Shown: piece after piece, positions 12,937 to 23,539 of the stretch
Layout: each line of letters begins with the position of its first letter
Numbering within the stretch: the first letter of the stretch is position 1
Origin: Rallus limicola
Lineage: Eukaryota; Chordata; Aves; Gruiformes; Rallidae
Direction of reading: 5' to 3'
Assembly: GCA_022605955.1 (NCBI GenBank)
Contig: JAKCOZ010000040.1
Location: 248,001 to 312,000 of the forward strand
Length of the DNA stretch: 64,000 nucleotides
Translations under genes and position numbers: made by a program
The notes under the pieces: model-generated
What the model was told of the DNA's origin: nothing
Databases searched by the model: none
What the model saw: the letters and a program-made list of their open reading frames with translations, nothing else

Positions 12937-13346
12937 ATGAAGCCACTCACTCATCTGCACACTCCAGGACACCAAGCTCCCCAACATGTTGGGATACCTG
13001 TTTGTGTAGCCATAGTGTAAAATACATTAAACTGTTCTGTGCTAATTCCACCCCTCCCATCAATGATTCACACCAACACCATCCCTTGGCACTCATGTCT
13101 CTGAACACAGCAAGTGTGTTCAGCTCACAAAATGCAGAAGATGAACCTCCAAGACCCAGAATTAGGAGCTACCTACATGAAGTCAGCAGGACATCTTCAT
13201 TTTTGTTTCCTTGTATGTGTCCATTGTCATATGATTGAATATCAATCGTCTTGCAAAAGCCTTGTCTCAGTCAGCCCCCAGGATGGAGCTCCTTTAGGGA
13301 AGCAATGGGGGCTGCATGGAAAACAGTGTTTTGAAGCCCTGGAGGG

Positions 13347-13878
13347 AATCATAGACTGGTCTGGGTTGGGAGGGACCCCAAGGAGCACAGAGCTCCAACC
13401 CCCTGCCACAGGCAGGGACACCAACCTCCAGGCCTGGAGCTACACAAGGTTGCCCAGGGCCCCAGCCAACCTGGCCTTCAACACCCCCAGGCACGGGGCA
13501 CCCACCCCCTCTCTGGGCAGCCCCTGCCAGCCCCTCCCCACTCTCTCTGCACAGAACTTCCCCCTGAGATCTCCTCTCCCCCTTCCCTCCTCCAGCTTCA
13601 CTCCAGCCCCCTTGTCCTGCCAGGCTCTGCCCTTGAACAAGCTGATTCCCCTCCTGTTCCTCTGCTCCCTTCAGGGACTGGCAGGCTGCAATGAGGTCCC
13701 CCCACAGCCTTCTCTTCTCCAGGCTGACCCAGCCCAGCTCCCTCAGCCTCTCTCCAGAGGGGAGCTGCTCCAGCCCTCTGAGCATCTCCGGGGCTCCTCT
13801 GACCCCTCTCCAACAGCCCCACATCTCTCTTGTCCTGGGGCCCCAGCTCTGGACACAGGACTCCAGCTGGGGCCTCCC
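13347..13878 (-). mobile_element. CR1 LINE copy, group A
   Basis: The 3' end (AATCATAGACTGGTCTGGGT) is at 13347. About 530 bp of group A follow, to a 5' break after GGGGCCTCCC at 13878. The minus-strand frame shows [20 protein letters not shown], the group A version of the ORF2 tail. Both strands are open for around 200 codons because the element is GC-rich. Those frames are not genes. Confidence 0.92.
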
Positions 13879-16539
13879 AAGAATGAGAAGGTCTTGCTCT
13901 GCTGGGACACCCAAGCACACACACATCCCTTTATTTCTTTGCCATTAGATGGAGAATCTGTATAAAGTGACAGTTTCTCTTCACGCTTTCCTGCCTCGAG
14001 AGCAGCCCAGACTTTCTGCAAGACGCCGGGTACGTGGCTGGTTTGTGCTGTGCCTTGTTTTGACACTCTGTCATAGGGTCCTGGTCTCTGAAATGATCTC
14101 ATCACAAGCCCTTGATTAAAGGGTATCTACAATTCAAGTAACATTTTGATGAGCAGAGATCACTAGACTGCATGCAGACGTTGATGGCACCTCTTACTGA
14201 GGCAGAATTACTGAAGTGAACATTTTAGATACTTGGAGTTCTCACGTGCTGCTGTTCACAGAGATTTAATCTTGGGCTTGTCACAAGAATTGCTGGTTTG
14301 TCCCTCTGCAGCAGCCTCAGAGTCACTCACAGACCACGCTCTGTTCTCCACTTGATGGATGGGAGATATAAACCCAACCCCACCCTCAATACAAGAGCAA
14401 AGTGTTTGTGGATTTCCACCTAGGGATGAATTTAGGCATTTCAGTATTGGGTTTTGTCCGGAATGGTTGGAAGGGGGATTGAAATGATAATGTTCTATTT
14501 TCCTTTGTGGAACAGGGCATTAAAATTATTTCAGCTTGGAAATGTCAAATGCCACTTATCAGGTGAAATATTTTCTCTCTACTGAAGCCAATGAGAAGTC
14601 ATCTCTGGTTCCCATCCACTGTGGCTTGTATAATTTATCTGATGACACCATCCTTGGGTAAGAGTGGCTGGTCCCTGGAGAAGGGCCCAGCACATAGGAT
14701 GCTGACACATCTCAGGGCTCAGGCCCCAGAAATCTTGCATTTCTTCTGCACAGTAATGCCTGCAGTGCCCAGAGCAGAGGGGAAGGGCAGAGAGCCATGT
14801 GGCCAAGCCCTCTCAAGTAGTGGAGAGCATCAGGCAGCCTTAGGATGAGGTGGCCCTGGAGCCTCAGACCAAGTGGAAGAGGTGGAAGAAGTGTCCAAGT
14901 GGGATTTCTGGCACATCATGCCTCATGGAGAAGACCTCCAGGTGATTCTAAGGTACTGCCTACCCCTAAAGCAGCTTTCTTCCTAAGAGAGAAAGCTATA
15001 GAGAAAGATGCAATGTTATTTCCAGCTGTCGTTGCAATGCAGCTACTCACTGAAGATCTTCCCCCCTTTCCTCCTCCTCCAACTACACATTCCCAGGTGC
15101 TGGCATGTCTGCAATGAGTTGGTCTGGCCTTGGGATCCTTTGGGTAGCTCATGTACTGCCCAGTATAAAACCATCACAGCAATCTATCTTCCCTGGTAAT
15201 GTCCTGTCCTTGGGAGTACCCTCTGAGAGCTGGACACTCAATGCTAATAGTCAAAGAAGATAATTCCAGGCCAGTGGGGACCTGGGTTTGCAGAGTCTTC
15301 TGGATATCTGATAAAATACCTCAGGCACAGAGAGCAACAGGACTGCACAGGGGGCTGATAACACTTTATTTTATGCTCAGGAGCATCCGAATCTCACTTG
15401 TGTTATCTAGAAGGGGATTATAATGACAATGATTGTGTCTAACTGAGACCAGGGAAACACAAACTGATCTTAAAACACTATTAGTAGCAGGACACTTAGA
15501 GGAAAATGTCAATAATGTCTTACTTCCTTTTACTAACGTGCTTTTCACCAAAAGCTCTCACAGCAATTTTTAGTCACCAACCAAGCAAATCTCACAACCC
15601 TGCAGCAAGAGAGGCATTCAGCTATTGTACCTTTTAGTAGTGTGAAAGAGGGGTCAATAACAATGGGGACTGGCAACCCTGCGTGGAAAGACAAGGTCCC
15701 TGTGAAATGGCCATGGAATGTGAGGAAGGAAATGTAGTCCTGCAGTTCTCCTCCACGAACACATCTAGTAATTTTTCACCCTATCTTAGACCTATCCTTT
15801 CTCTAATGATGGCTTGACTGGAGTTCTACCTTTCTTATGCCAAAAGATGAACCCATTACCTGTCAGAGCTACTGTGGTGGCTGTCTCAGCTCTGGTGCTT
15901 CCAGATAATTCACAGGCTGAATGTTTTTACCTGGAAGAAAATTGTCCTGGGGGTCCCTCACTGATGTTCAGAGAGTGACAAAGGCCAGAACATCACAGTC
16001 ACCTCCTATGTGCCAGAATAGTGTTGAGATGCTCTCCAGATGCTCATAGCATATGGTGTCTGTGGCAGACAGTAGAATCCTGGAGTATTTGGCTATGTAT
16101 ATCTGACCTTAGCTCACCTGCTGGGACACTTCCAGCCCCTTGTTAGGTGCTTAAATGTTCCCAGAGAGGAGAAGGAAAACACAAAGAGGGAGTAGAGGAG
16201 GGCAAAAAGGGAAGATAAGGAATCAAGCAGGAAGAGAGAGACTATGTGAAGAACAGTCTTGCTGTCCTGTGCAAATTAATCCCTCCCATTGTCAGGCTAC
16301 GCTTTTCCACAGACCTAGCCCTGTCTGAGGTGGTTCCAAGCCTGCCCTGACTGAAGCGTTTCCAACAGATAAAAGTTGCCTTTGTAAACAGCCCTCTCCT
16401 CATCTCATGCTGAGATTCCCCATGTGCCTGTGCACATGCCCCCTGCCATGGATCAGTCAACTCCAACCCCAACCCACGTGCAAAGAAATGTATAGAAACA
16501 AAACCAAACTCTACAGAAAAACCCAGCTTTGCGGTTTTC

Positions 16540-16990
16540 TTCCCGCCCTCATTAAACTTAATGATTTATGCCTTGTAATTGCCACAAATGGGCAAGAATC
16601 CCTGAATCTTAATAATTCTAAGTATGCCAGAAATAAATTTTAAAATCCTAAGCAAAAATTAAATGACCATGAAATGTGTGTTCGCCTCCCAAGAGGCAGC
16701 TCTGTTTAAACATGACAGCTTAATTAAAAGCTCAGTAAATTGGTCACAACATTTTTTAATAAACAGTCTTTGTAGAGAGTACAGAGGAGAGAGATGCTGC
16801 TTTACAAGCAGCAGAAGTAACTGAAGTGATCAGAGGCCCCCATTCCCTTGGTGACCTCTGCAGTAGCTAAAATCAGCTTTAACTGATTGAGCTGAGGCAG
16901 GTGAAGAGCTGGAAACCACATTTATATTCCATAATATCTACTCAATGTAAATTAACATCGCCCTGATTTAACTAGGTGGGGATGAGTGTA
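16540..16990. promoter_or_regulatory. Candidate conserved non-coding element
   Basis: Some 450 bp of AT-rich sequence with many ATTA/TAAT cores (CTTAATTAAAAG near 16720), a TTTAATAAAC block and a palindromic GCTTTACAAGCAGC-like piece. It lacks repeat signatures and coding signal. It looks like the slowly evolving AT-rich elements near developmental genes, but that is judged from composition only. Confidence 0.2.
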
Positions 16991-17077
16991 AAAGTTTTAA
17001 GGTGTGCTTGTGTCTTGGAAGCTTCAGAGCTGCATGTGTGACCTGTTCCAGATGCCCACATCAGGCTCTGGTTTGTC

Positions 17078-17131
17078 ATGCTGGGAAATACTGGCATTAT
17101 GCCAATGCTGGGAAATATTGGCACTATTGGT
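17078..17131. repeat. 27-bp tandem duplication, two units
   Basis: Units 17078-17104 and 17105-17131 both read ATGCTGGGAAATAYTGGCAY and differ at a few positions. Because 27 is a multiple of three, the plus frame reads AGKYWHY twice, which is incidental. Confidence 0.85.
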
Positions 17132-17667
17132 TACAGCACCCAGAGACTTGGGGATCAGCCTTCCTCACTCCTGGAGCAGCTCCCTCATCCCAAATGAGTG
17201 TGTAAGCACTTGATGAGCTTGGACTGTTGGGAACTGGGATGGGGGATGCCCTTTGTAAGGGACTTCCACACATCCAGGAGCTTCCTGGTCATTCTCACTA
17301 ACTTCAAGTCCCTTTTTAAGTTCAGGATGTGGAAAATTAACAGTACTAAACAAAACAAACCAAACTGCTTTCAAAATCACCTCCTGTTTTATTTATTTTG
17401 AAACACAAAATACCCCTCGGCCACTCGAATGACATGTTTCATTTCAGGAGGAATGCAGAGCTTCATTCAGCCTGAAATGACTTTTTCTTTCCCATCCAGA
17501 AGAGCCAGTGAACCAAAAAATTGGTTGTTCCCTCACCTCTCCTTGTTCCCCATCTCCTAAGCCAGATGGTCCCTTTATAATTTCATCTGAAAAGACACAT
17601 CCCAGGTCCCTTTCTCACACATTTTGGCTCTACAGTTGCTTGCGCAGTCAGCTCATGCTCTGATCAC

Positions 17668-17770
17668 ATAGAATCATGGAATCATAGACTGGTCTGGGTT
17701 GGAAGGGACCCCAAGGATCATAGAGCTCCAACCCCCTGCCACAGGCAGGGACACCAACCTCCAGGCCTGG
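17668..17770 (-). mobile_element. CR1 LINE fragment, group A, 3' end only
   Basis: The tail (ATAGAATCATGGAATCATAG) and the first 100 bp of group A, breaking off after CCAGGCCTGG. The short length is an extreme 5' truncation or results from later rearrangement with the CR1 piece 240 bp away. Confidence 0.88.
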
Positions 17771-18013
17771 ATCCTGAAGTCAAACTAAGGAGCTGGTGGC
17801 TTCCAAACCTCCAGACTTTTTTTTTAACTTTTTTTTTTTTAATCAAAAACTTACAGAAATTCACTTTTCCACCCAGGCCAAATTCATTTGGACTGAAATT
17901 TATGATGTTTTTGCCTTTCCCAACTATATTCACCTTGATCTCATAAAGGCCTGTGTTAGTGGTCACACTGGATACAAACCAACCCACCACATTGTTCCAC
18001 GCCCAACATCTTT
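17771..18013. other. Unique spacer between two CR1 pieces
   Basis: About 240 bp with two T runs (17818-17825 and 17830-17840) separate a group A 3' fragment from a group B body that lacks its 3' end. The spacer has no CR1 similarity I can see. Confidence 0.6.
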
Positions 18014-18694
18014 ACCATTCATCAGGTCCCCCCTTAGTCTTCTTCTCTCCAGGCTGAACAGCCCCAGCTCCCTCAGCCTTTCCTCACAGGGGAGATGCTC
18101 CAGGCCCTTCAGCATCTCCCTGTCCCTCCTCTGGACTCTCTCCAGGAGATCCCTGTCTGTTTGATCCCAGGGAGCCCAGCACTGGACACAACACTCCAGC
18201 TGGGGCCTGAGCAGGGCAGAGCAGAGGGGGAGGATCCCCTCCTGTCACCTGCTGCCCACACTCCTCCTGATGCCCCCAGGATCCCATTGTCTCTCTCAGC
18301 CCCAGGACACACTGCTGGCTCATGGCCACCCTGTCACCCACCAGCACCCCCAGGTCCTTCTCCACAGAGCTCCTCTCCAGCAGGTAACCCCCAGCCTGTC
18401 CTGATTCCAGCAGTTATTCCTTCCCAGGTGCCAGACTCTCCACTTGCTTTTGTTGAACCTCATTTGATTTCTCCCTGCCCAGCTCTCCAGCCTGGCCAGG
18501 TCTCTCTGGGTGGCAGCGCAGTGTCCTGTGTGTCAGCCACTCCTCCCAGCTCTGGATCATCAGGTATTTGCTGAGGGTGGATGCTATTCCCTCACTGAGG
18601 TCACTGATGAAGATATTAAACAGGACTGGACCCAACACCGACCCCTGAAGAACCCCGCTGGTCACAGGTCTGCAGCCAGACTCTGCTCCACTGA
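18014..18694 (-). pseudogene. CR1 ORF2 reverse-transcriptase remnant, group B body lacking its 3' end
   Basis: This is the only copy here reaching into the RT domain. On the minus strand, 18597-18653 encodes [18 protein letters not shown], the conserved RT block before the active site (usual form [12 protein letters not shown]). It continues as IASTLSKY; the expected alanine of the [FY]ADD box is broken by a one-base loss, so the two Asp codons (18556-18561) and the following ELGGVADTQ fall in another frame. Downstream are the EKDLGVLVGDRVAMSQQCVL and group B post-RT parts. Unlike normal CR1 copies it has no 3' tail: similarity begins abruptly at 18014 (ACCATTCATCAGG). It cannot encode an active enzyme. 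Confidence 0.88.
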
Positions 18695-19489
18695 TATGTT
18701 TGTGGATTCACATACTGAAACACTAACATGGTTACCACCTGATCTTCAGTACAGCCTCCCATGGATTTCAAGCTACAGATTTTTTTCCCCCTCTATTGAG
18801 TCTAGCAATCTGTAAATACGAAGTCTCTTGCAAAAGCTGACTATCTGGAAGGAAGCTATTCATCCAAGATTTATGAATCATATACAATGCCATCAGGATT
18901 GGCTTGCAAATGATTTACTAAACAGAAATGGGCCTGAGTTCATAATGGATGTTACTCAAAACAAGAAATTTGACTGGTGCTATATATTTCATCTATGGGA
19001 CATAAAATGCATTTGCTGTAATAAAGCAAAGATATAAATGTTAAATATATATATTTTTTTTTACTTTTTCCCCATATGTAGATCTGTGCTTAAGAATTCT
19101 TCTCAGCTGCTGGAGCTGTGATTGATAACAGCCTTGCTGACAGCTCTGCTAACACCAGTTCAGTGCTGGGCAAATTTGCTTTGGAGGATACTTGACTCAA
19201 ACAAACATACTTTGGAGTCCATTAAAATTGTTTGTGAATTTGGGTTGGAAGCCTCCAGCAATTTCAGCAGCTCCAGAGCTTTTGGGAAGATGGATTGTAG
19301 CATCTGCTGGTTAATAGCCCCTAAACCACTCACTGACTGCCTGGAGCAGGGAGGGGATACCTGGGAAAAGGACTTTATCCTGCTTGTGGCCACTGCTGGA
19401 GATGGGGTGCTGAGTTTGAATGGTCCTACAGGTTATTTCTGAGACTGAAGAGATGAGACTCTGCCTGTGCAGGATTCAAAGACATCCTG
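18695..19489. other. Single-copy non-coding stretch
   Basis: AT-rich to about 19080, with a TATATATATTTTTTTTTT tract near 19047-19066. No exon is seen. The 106-codon frame at 19122-19442 plus has no known domain. Confidence 0.5.
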
Positions 19490-19735
19490 TAGAATCATCA
19501 TAGAATCATCAAGGTTGGAAGGGACTTCCAAGATCATCAAGTCCAACCATCAGCCCTACACCACCGTAACCTCTAAACCATCCCCCAAAGTGCCTCATCT
19601 ACCTGAACACCCCCCAGGGACAGCAACTCCACCACCTACCTGGGCAGGTTGGTCCAGTACTTCACCACTCCTTTGGTGAAAAATCATGTTCCTAATCTCC
19701 AATCTAAACCTCCCCTGATGCAACTTGAGACCAGA
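19490..19735 (-). mobile_element. CR1 LINE fragment, older subfamily
   Basis: The tail TAGAATCATCATAGAATCAT is followed by AAGGTTGGAAGGGACTTCCA and GATCATCAAGTCCAACCATC, the classical avian CR1 3' end. The match fades after CAACTTGAGACCAG. It is distinct from groups A and B and more diverged. Confidence 0.88.
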
Positions 19736-20404
19736 AATGATGATAGCAACTTGTCTTCCTCCTTTTCCTAGCACCAACACCCCTGGGATACTGTACAAAT
19801 GGAACACCCCCCCCCTGAAAACCAGTTCAGGCAAAAGCCTGTGAGATGCTGTCATCCTATTTCTGCTGAAAGTCTTTGTTTTGGCTGTTCTGCCCACAGC
19901 CATGGATGCTGTGCCCTCTCAGGACACAGTTTCACAGCCATGCTAACTCTACAGAGGTCACTGAATCATAGAATCATAGAATTGTTGGGGTTGGAAGGGC
20001 CCTCCAGAGCTCATGGGGTCCAACCCCTTGCCAAAGCAGCTCCAAAGCTGGTAGCTGGTTGATGTTTCTCTTCCATCCACCCTCATTGTGTCACTCATGA
20101 TATGAGAAATCAACCTGTTGTCATCATCATTGTTTTAAATACATTTTTAGAGAAATGATTATTTTTTTGCAGTGATTTCCACATTTCTGATGGTCTGAGC
20201 CTCTCGGGCAAGAGTATGTGAAGGAATCCAGTGCCTTTCATGCTGTGGACATGGATTTGTTCTTCCTCCATATTATTCTTCACCTTGGCACAAGCAGGAC
20301 TGTACCTGCTGCATAAATGACACCTGAAATGGTCAGGGACAGACTCACTCCAGGTTCCTTGGGGCCTGTCTGGACAATGTTTTGTTGGGATATTTTGACT
20401 TACA
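19736..20404. other. Non-coding stretch holding one CR1 fragment
   Basis: Unique sequence with a C run near 19806-19816. Apart from the group B fragment at 19964-20049 nothing is recognised. Confidence 0.5.
19964..20049 (-). mobile_element. CR1 LINE fragment, group B, 3' end only
   Basis: AATCATAGAATCATAGAATT, then the group B signature GGAAGGGCCCTCCAGAGCTC. Only about 85 bp remain before unique sequence. Confidence 0.88.
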
Positions 20405-20822
20405 AATCATAGAATTATGGAATCATAGACTGGTCTGGGTTGGAAAGGACCCCAAGGAGCACAGAGCTCCAACCCCCTGCCACAGGCAGGGACACCAACC
20501 TCCAGGCCTGGAGCTACACAAGGTTGCCCAGGGCCCCAGCCAACCTGGCCTTCAACACCCCCAGGGACGGGGCACCCACCCCCTCTCTGGGCAGCCCCTG
20601 CCAGCCCCTCCCCACTCTCTCTGCACAGAACTTCCCCCTCAGATCTCCTCTCCCCCTTCCCTCCTCCAGCTTCACTCCAGCCCCCTTGTCCTGCCAGGCT
20701 CTGCCCTTGAACAAGCTGATTCCCCTCCTGTTCCTCTGCTCCCTTCAGGGACTGGCAGGCTGCAATGAGGTCCCCCCACAGCCTTCTCTTCTCCAGGCTG
20801 ACCCAGCCCAGCTCCCCCAGCC
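20405..20822 (-). mobile_element. CR1 LINE copy, group A
   Basis: The tail AATCATAGAATTATGGAATC is at 20405. About 418 bp of group A extend to a 5' break after CAGCTCCCCCAGCC. The antisense (plus) frame stays open for 169 codons across it (20440-20949), a property of group A sequence and not a gene. Confidence 0.92.
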
Positions 20823-21479
20823 TAGAACTGGACTAGGTCTGAGGATAAGATTTCGACCCCATGAGGCACAGTCAGTCCTGTGCAGGCTGTGGACCTCAGC
20901 TCGTCAGATGGAGCAGGAGCTCCAAGCACCTCTTTGCACTACCCTGTAGCCACTTGTGTAGTCCCTGTCTGACCTCATAATACATTATTTCATGTGGGTT
21001 GTCAGGACAGCTCCCAGGCAGCCAGGGAACTGATCAGAGCTGAATCTGATCTCCTGGGCTCAGACATACCCTATGTTTATTTTAATCAAAACAGACCATC
21101 AACTTTGTTGGAGTTTTTTTAAATCATTAATGTTTCCACTTGTAGGCTTCTGAAACCTTCTCCTGGGATTTCTCTATATCCACCAGGACAGAAATGATGA
21201 GTTTTGTCCAGCTTGTTGGAGGAAATAACTCCCCCAGCCTCACACCCTTGGGTTACCCCCCCACCAGCACGTCACCCCACAGGAGATGCAGGGTTGCCTC
21301 AGACCTGAGGGGCTATACAAGGTTTGCAGAGAGAGCCCACTCAGAAATCCCTGGTCCAACTGGCTTAAGTCCTGATGCCGTTTCACTAAAGCAATGTTTT
21401 CAAAGACCACACACGGTATCACATCTCCAGGTCTGGCCCCAGACCTCTGGAATCAAAAAAAAAAGGGAGATTGAACTGC

Positions 21480-21780
21480 GTAAGAATGAGATACTAATTA
21501 GCTAATAATCTCTAATGGCCAAAGGAAAATGAATATGACTAACTGTCATTAAGTGGGTATTGAAAGCCTTTCTTTAGTGTATAAAGCACATTAAAAATGA
21601 TTTCATGATCCATCCCACCGTATGGTTTCTATGGCATAAAAGAGGAATTATCAGCGATCATAAAGCACACAACGGCCACCGTTTAGCCTTGCTGTTAACT
21701 GCAGCCACGAGGGAATCACACTGTGGCTGCAAATAAAGAACAACCTCCTTTTATTTTTAGTCCCTAGTGATTTGCTTTGT
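21480..21780. promoter_or_regulatory. Candidate conserved non-coding element
   Basis: The sequence runs from ACTAATTAGCTAATAATCTC through GTTTCTATGGCATAAAAGAG and GATCATAAAGCACACAAC to AATAAAGAAC. TAAT cores and CATAAA blocks, no repeat match and no stable reading frame suggest regulatory DNA. This is a composition-based guess that alignment would settle. Confidence 0.25.
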
Positions 21781-22443
21781 CCAGCCTGCAGGAACATGTT
21801 TCACAGCAACCTCTTTTCACGGGTGACAGCTAAACAGATTCCTTCCCTGACCTAAGGGCTGCCTTTTCGGTCCTTGCTGTGGCCCAAGGCAGTGCTCCTC
21901 AGGCCAGAGCCTCCTGGCCATCCTTATGAGAGGAAGGCTGCATGGCTACATCACACCTAAACACTCCCAAGTCCCTTCTGCCAAGCGACAGCCGGCTTCT
22001 TCCTTGCAAGAGAAGGAATGGGTGTCCTTCGGCTTAGCCTCATTCTGTCTCCAGCCTCTCTCAGTGCTGTTCCTGCCAGACAGCTACAACACAGGTTACC
22101 TGACTCCAGTTTGCATCCAAGTTCACAAAGGAATTGATAGCATGCCAGGCTTTGGAGCCTACTGCCTTTGATAACTCAGGGCCAAGAGCTGTCAATGAAA
22201 GTGTTTCATTTTGGACTGTGAACACCAAAGAAAATGTCTCAATGGGTAAGAAACAAAGGGAAAACAGGAGAGAAAAAAGCAAAAAGGTCAATGTTTCCTG
22301 AAGAAACCCTTCAGGTGACATGAGTCCCCTCTGCTTCCGGCACCAGCTGTAATCTGACATTCAGGATGCTCCAAGCAGCCTGAGAAGATCCCTCTGTAAA
22401 GAGCGGTCAGGTTAAATAAATCACAGCTTTCCCTCAGCCGGGG

Positions 22444-22550
22444 CAGCTGCAGGTGTAAACAGGCACAGAGAGCAGCCGTGCTCGCTGCTGAACAACAAAG
22501 TACTCCAACACAAATGATTTGGTGGGCTCTGACAGCTGCTTTTGCAGCTG
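22444..22550. promoter_or_regulatory. Candidate enhancer: E-box, forkhead and SOX motif cluster
   Basis: Within 107 bp lie three CAGCTG E-boxes (22444-22449, 22533-22538, 22545-22550), one CAGGTG directly abutting the first (22450-22455) and one CAAATG (22511-22516). TGTAAACA, a forkhead consensus, overlaps the second E-box at 22454-22461. AACAAAG, a SOX/TCF-type core, is at 22494-22500. Binding is inferred from motifs alone. Confidence 0.3.
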
Positions 22551-22761
22551 AAACAAGTTAGAAACACATCCTATTAACTCCAGGTTTTGGTCTAGAGAGA
22601 CTTGTTATCCTACAGCACAAGGCCAAGGGATAATGCTGATGGTTGGTGTAGCTGTTGGGTCTTTTAAATTGATGAATGATAAATACTGCTCAGGTCTCAT
22701 GGGCAGCACAGCCACAGCGACCCTGGGAAGTAACTCTGGTGGGGTTTTAGGAGCACAGCTT

Positions 22762-22849
22762 GGAGAAGCAGCCCCATGCAGCCCTCACCCCATGCAGCAT
22801 GGCTCGGAGGAGCAGCCCCATGCAGCCCTCACCCCACGCAGCACTAGTT
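22762..22849. repeat. 44-bp tandem duplication, two units
   Basis: Units 22762-22805 and 22806-22849 share GGAGRAGCAGCCCCATGCAG and the following CCCTCACCCCAYGCAGCA. I count about two mismatches in the first 38 positions, so the duplication is recent or maintained. An internal CCCCATGCAGC repeat occurs inside the unit. Confidence 0.9.
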
Positions 22850-23438
22850 ATGGATCATCTCTCTGGTCCCATCCCTGGTGTTAGGCAGGGTAGACTGAGA
22901 GCAGCTCTGCTGCCTCCCCCCCCAGTTTATGCTGGGAGAGGAAGGCTGCTCCCCACAGCAATGCTGGCTGCAGTCACAAAACTGGTTGTGTTCTCCAAGG
23001 ATTTCCTTGGATCAGAGACTCCCTAGAAACGCAGCTGGGATGGATAACAGATGCACTGCATAAGTCCTTGCTCAAGCTGTCACCTTCCACAGCCTGATTT
23101 AGTGCTAAATCTTGGAGTGGGAGATAAATCCTCATCAGCATGGAAAAACCCACAGACCGGCCCCGCCAACCTGCTAAACTTACACAGCTGACACAGCCCC
23201 AAGAAGAGCACTGCACATATCTCAAGGTCAGAAATGCTTTTCTGAAGCCTTATTTTCGTTTATTAGGTCTTTTAGCCTTATTAAAATGTACTAGAGAGGC
23301 TTTTAAGCAGCAACTAGCAAAATTTGAAGTCTGGTCTTTTTTTCTATTACTGCAACTCTAATGACTTCTTTGGGGTTATCGCTGAGCTGAAAGCAGGTTA
23401 CTCCCCTGCTCCCTCACAAACAACATAAACCCCAAAGC

Positions 23439-23453
23439 CACCGTTATGCAAAT
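23439..23453 (+). promoter_or_regulatory. Octamer site in an OCT-SOX-like arrangement
   Basis: ATGCAAAT, the perfect POU octamer, is at 23446-23453. It is preceded without gap by CACCGTT, which matches the SOX half of the known composite (CATTGTT) at five of seven positions. Only the POU half is a strong match. Confidence 0.3.
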
Positions 23454-23539
23454 CGAAGAGGAAAAGAACAATTTAGCTGCGTTAAAGACAGGATTTCTCA
23501 AAGGCTAAGTCCTGGGAGAAGAGTTAGGAGCCTGAGAAA

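Larger units (their letters stand above)
8444..13346. other. Single-copy non-coding stretch, 4.9 kb
   Basis: No exon is recognised. It contains the TAAT-rich segment at 8640-8960, a T/C run at 9679-9693, a consensus AP-1 site (TGAGTCA) at 10151-10157, a probable ancient CR1/L3 relic at 11140-11325 and a CCCATT-type tandem repeat at 12862-12936. The 130-codon frame at 9138-9530 plus shows no domain. Confidence 0.5.
13879..17667. other. Single-copy non-coding stretch, 3.8 kb
   Basis: No exon is recognised. It holds the AT-rich candidate element at 16540-16990 and a 27-bp tandem duplication at 17078-17131. An AC-rich bit at 13915-13926 is part of unique sequence. All open frames are shorter than about 120 codons and unrecognised. 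Confidence 0.5.
20823..23539. other. Single-copy non-coding stretch with candidate regulatory elements
   Basis: No exon is recognised. It contains the AT-rich candidate element at 21480-21780, an E-box/forkhead/SOX motif cluster at 22444-22550, a 44-bp tandem duplication at 22762-22849 and a perfect octamer site at 23446-23453. Confidence 0.5.

Noticed and set aside
12663..12950. Asn-Gly repeat-like minus-strand peptide
   Set aside because: Produced by the CCCATT simple repeat at 12862-12936.
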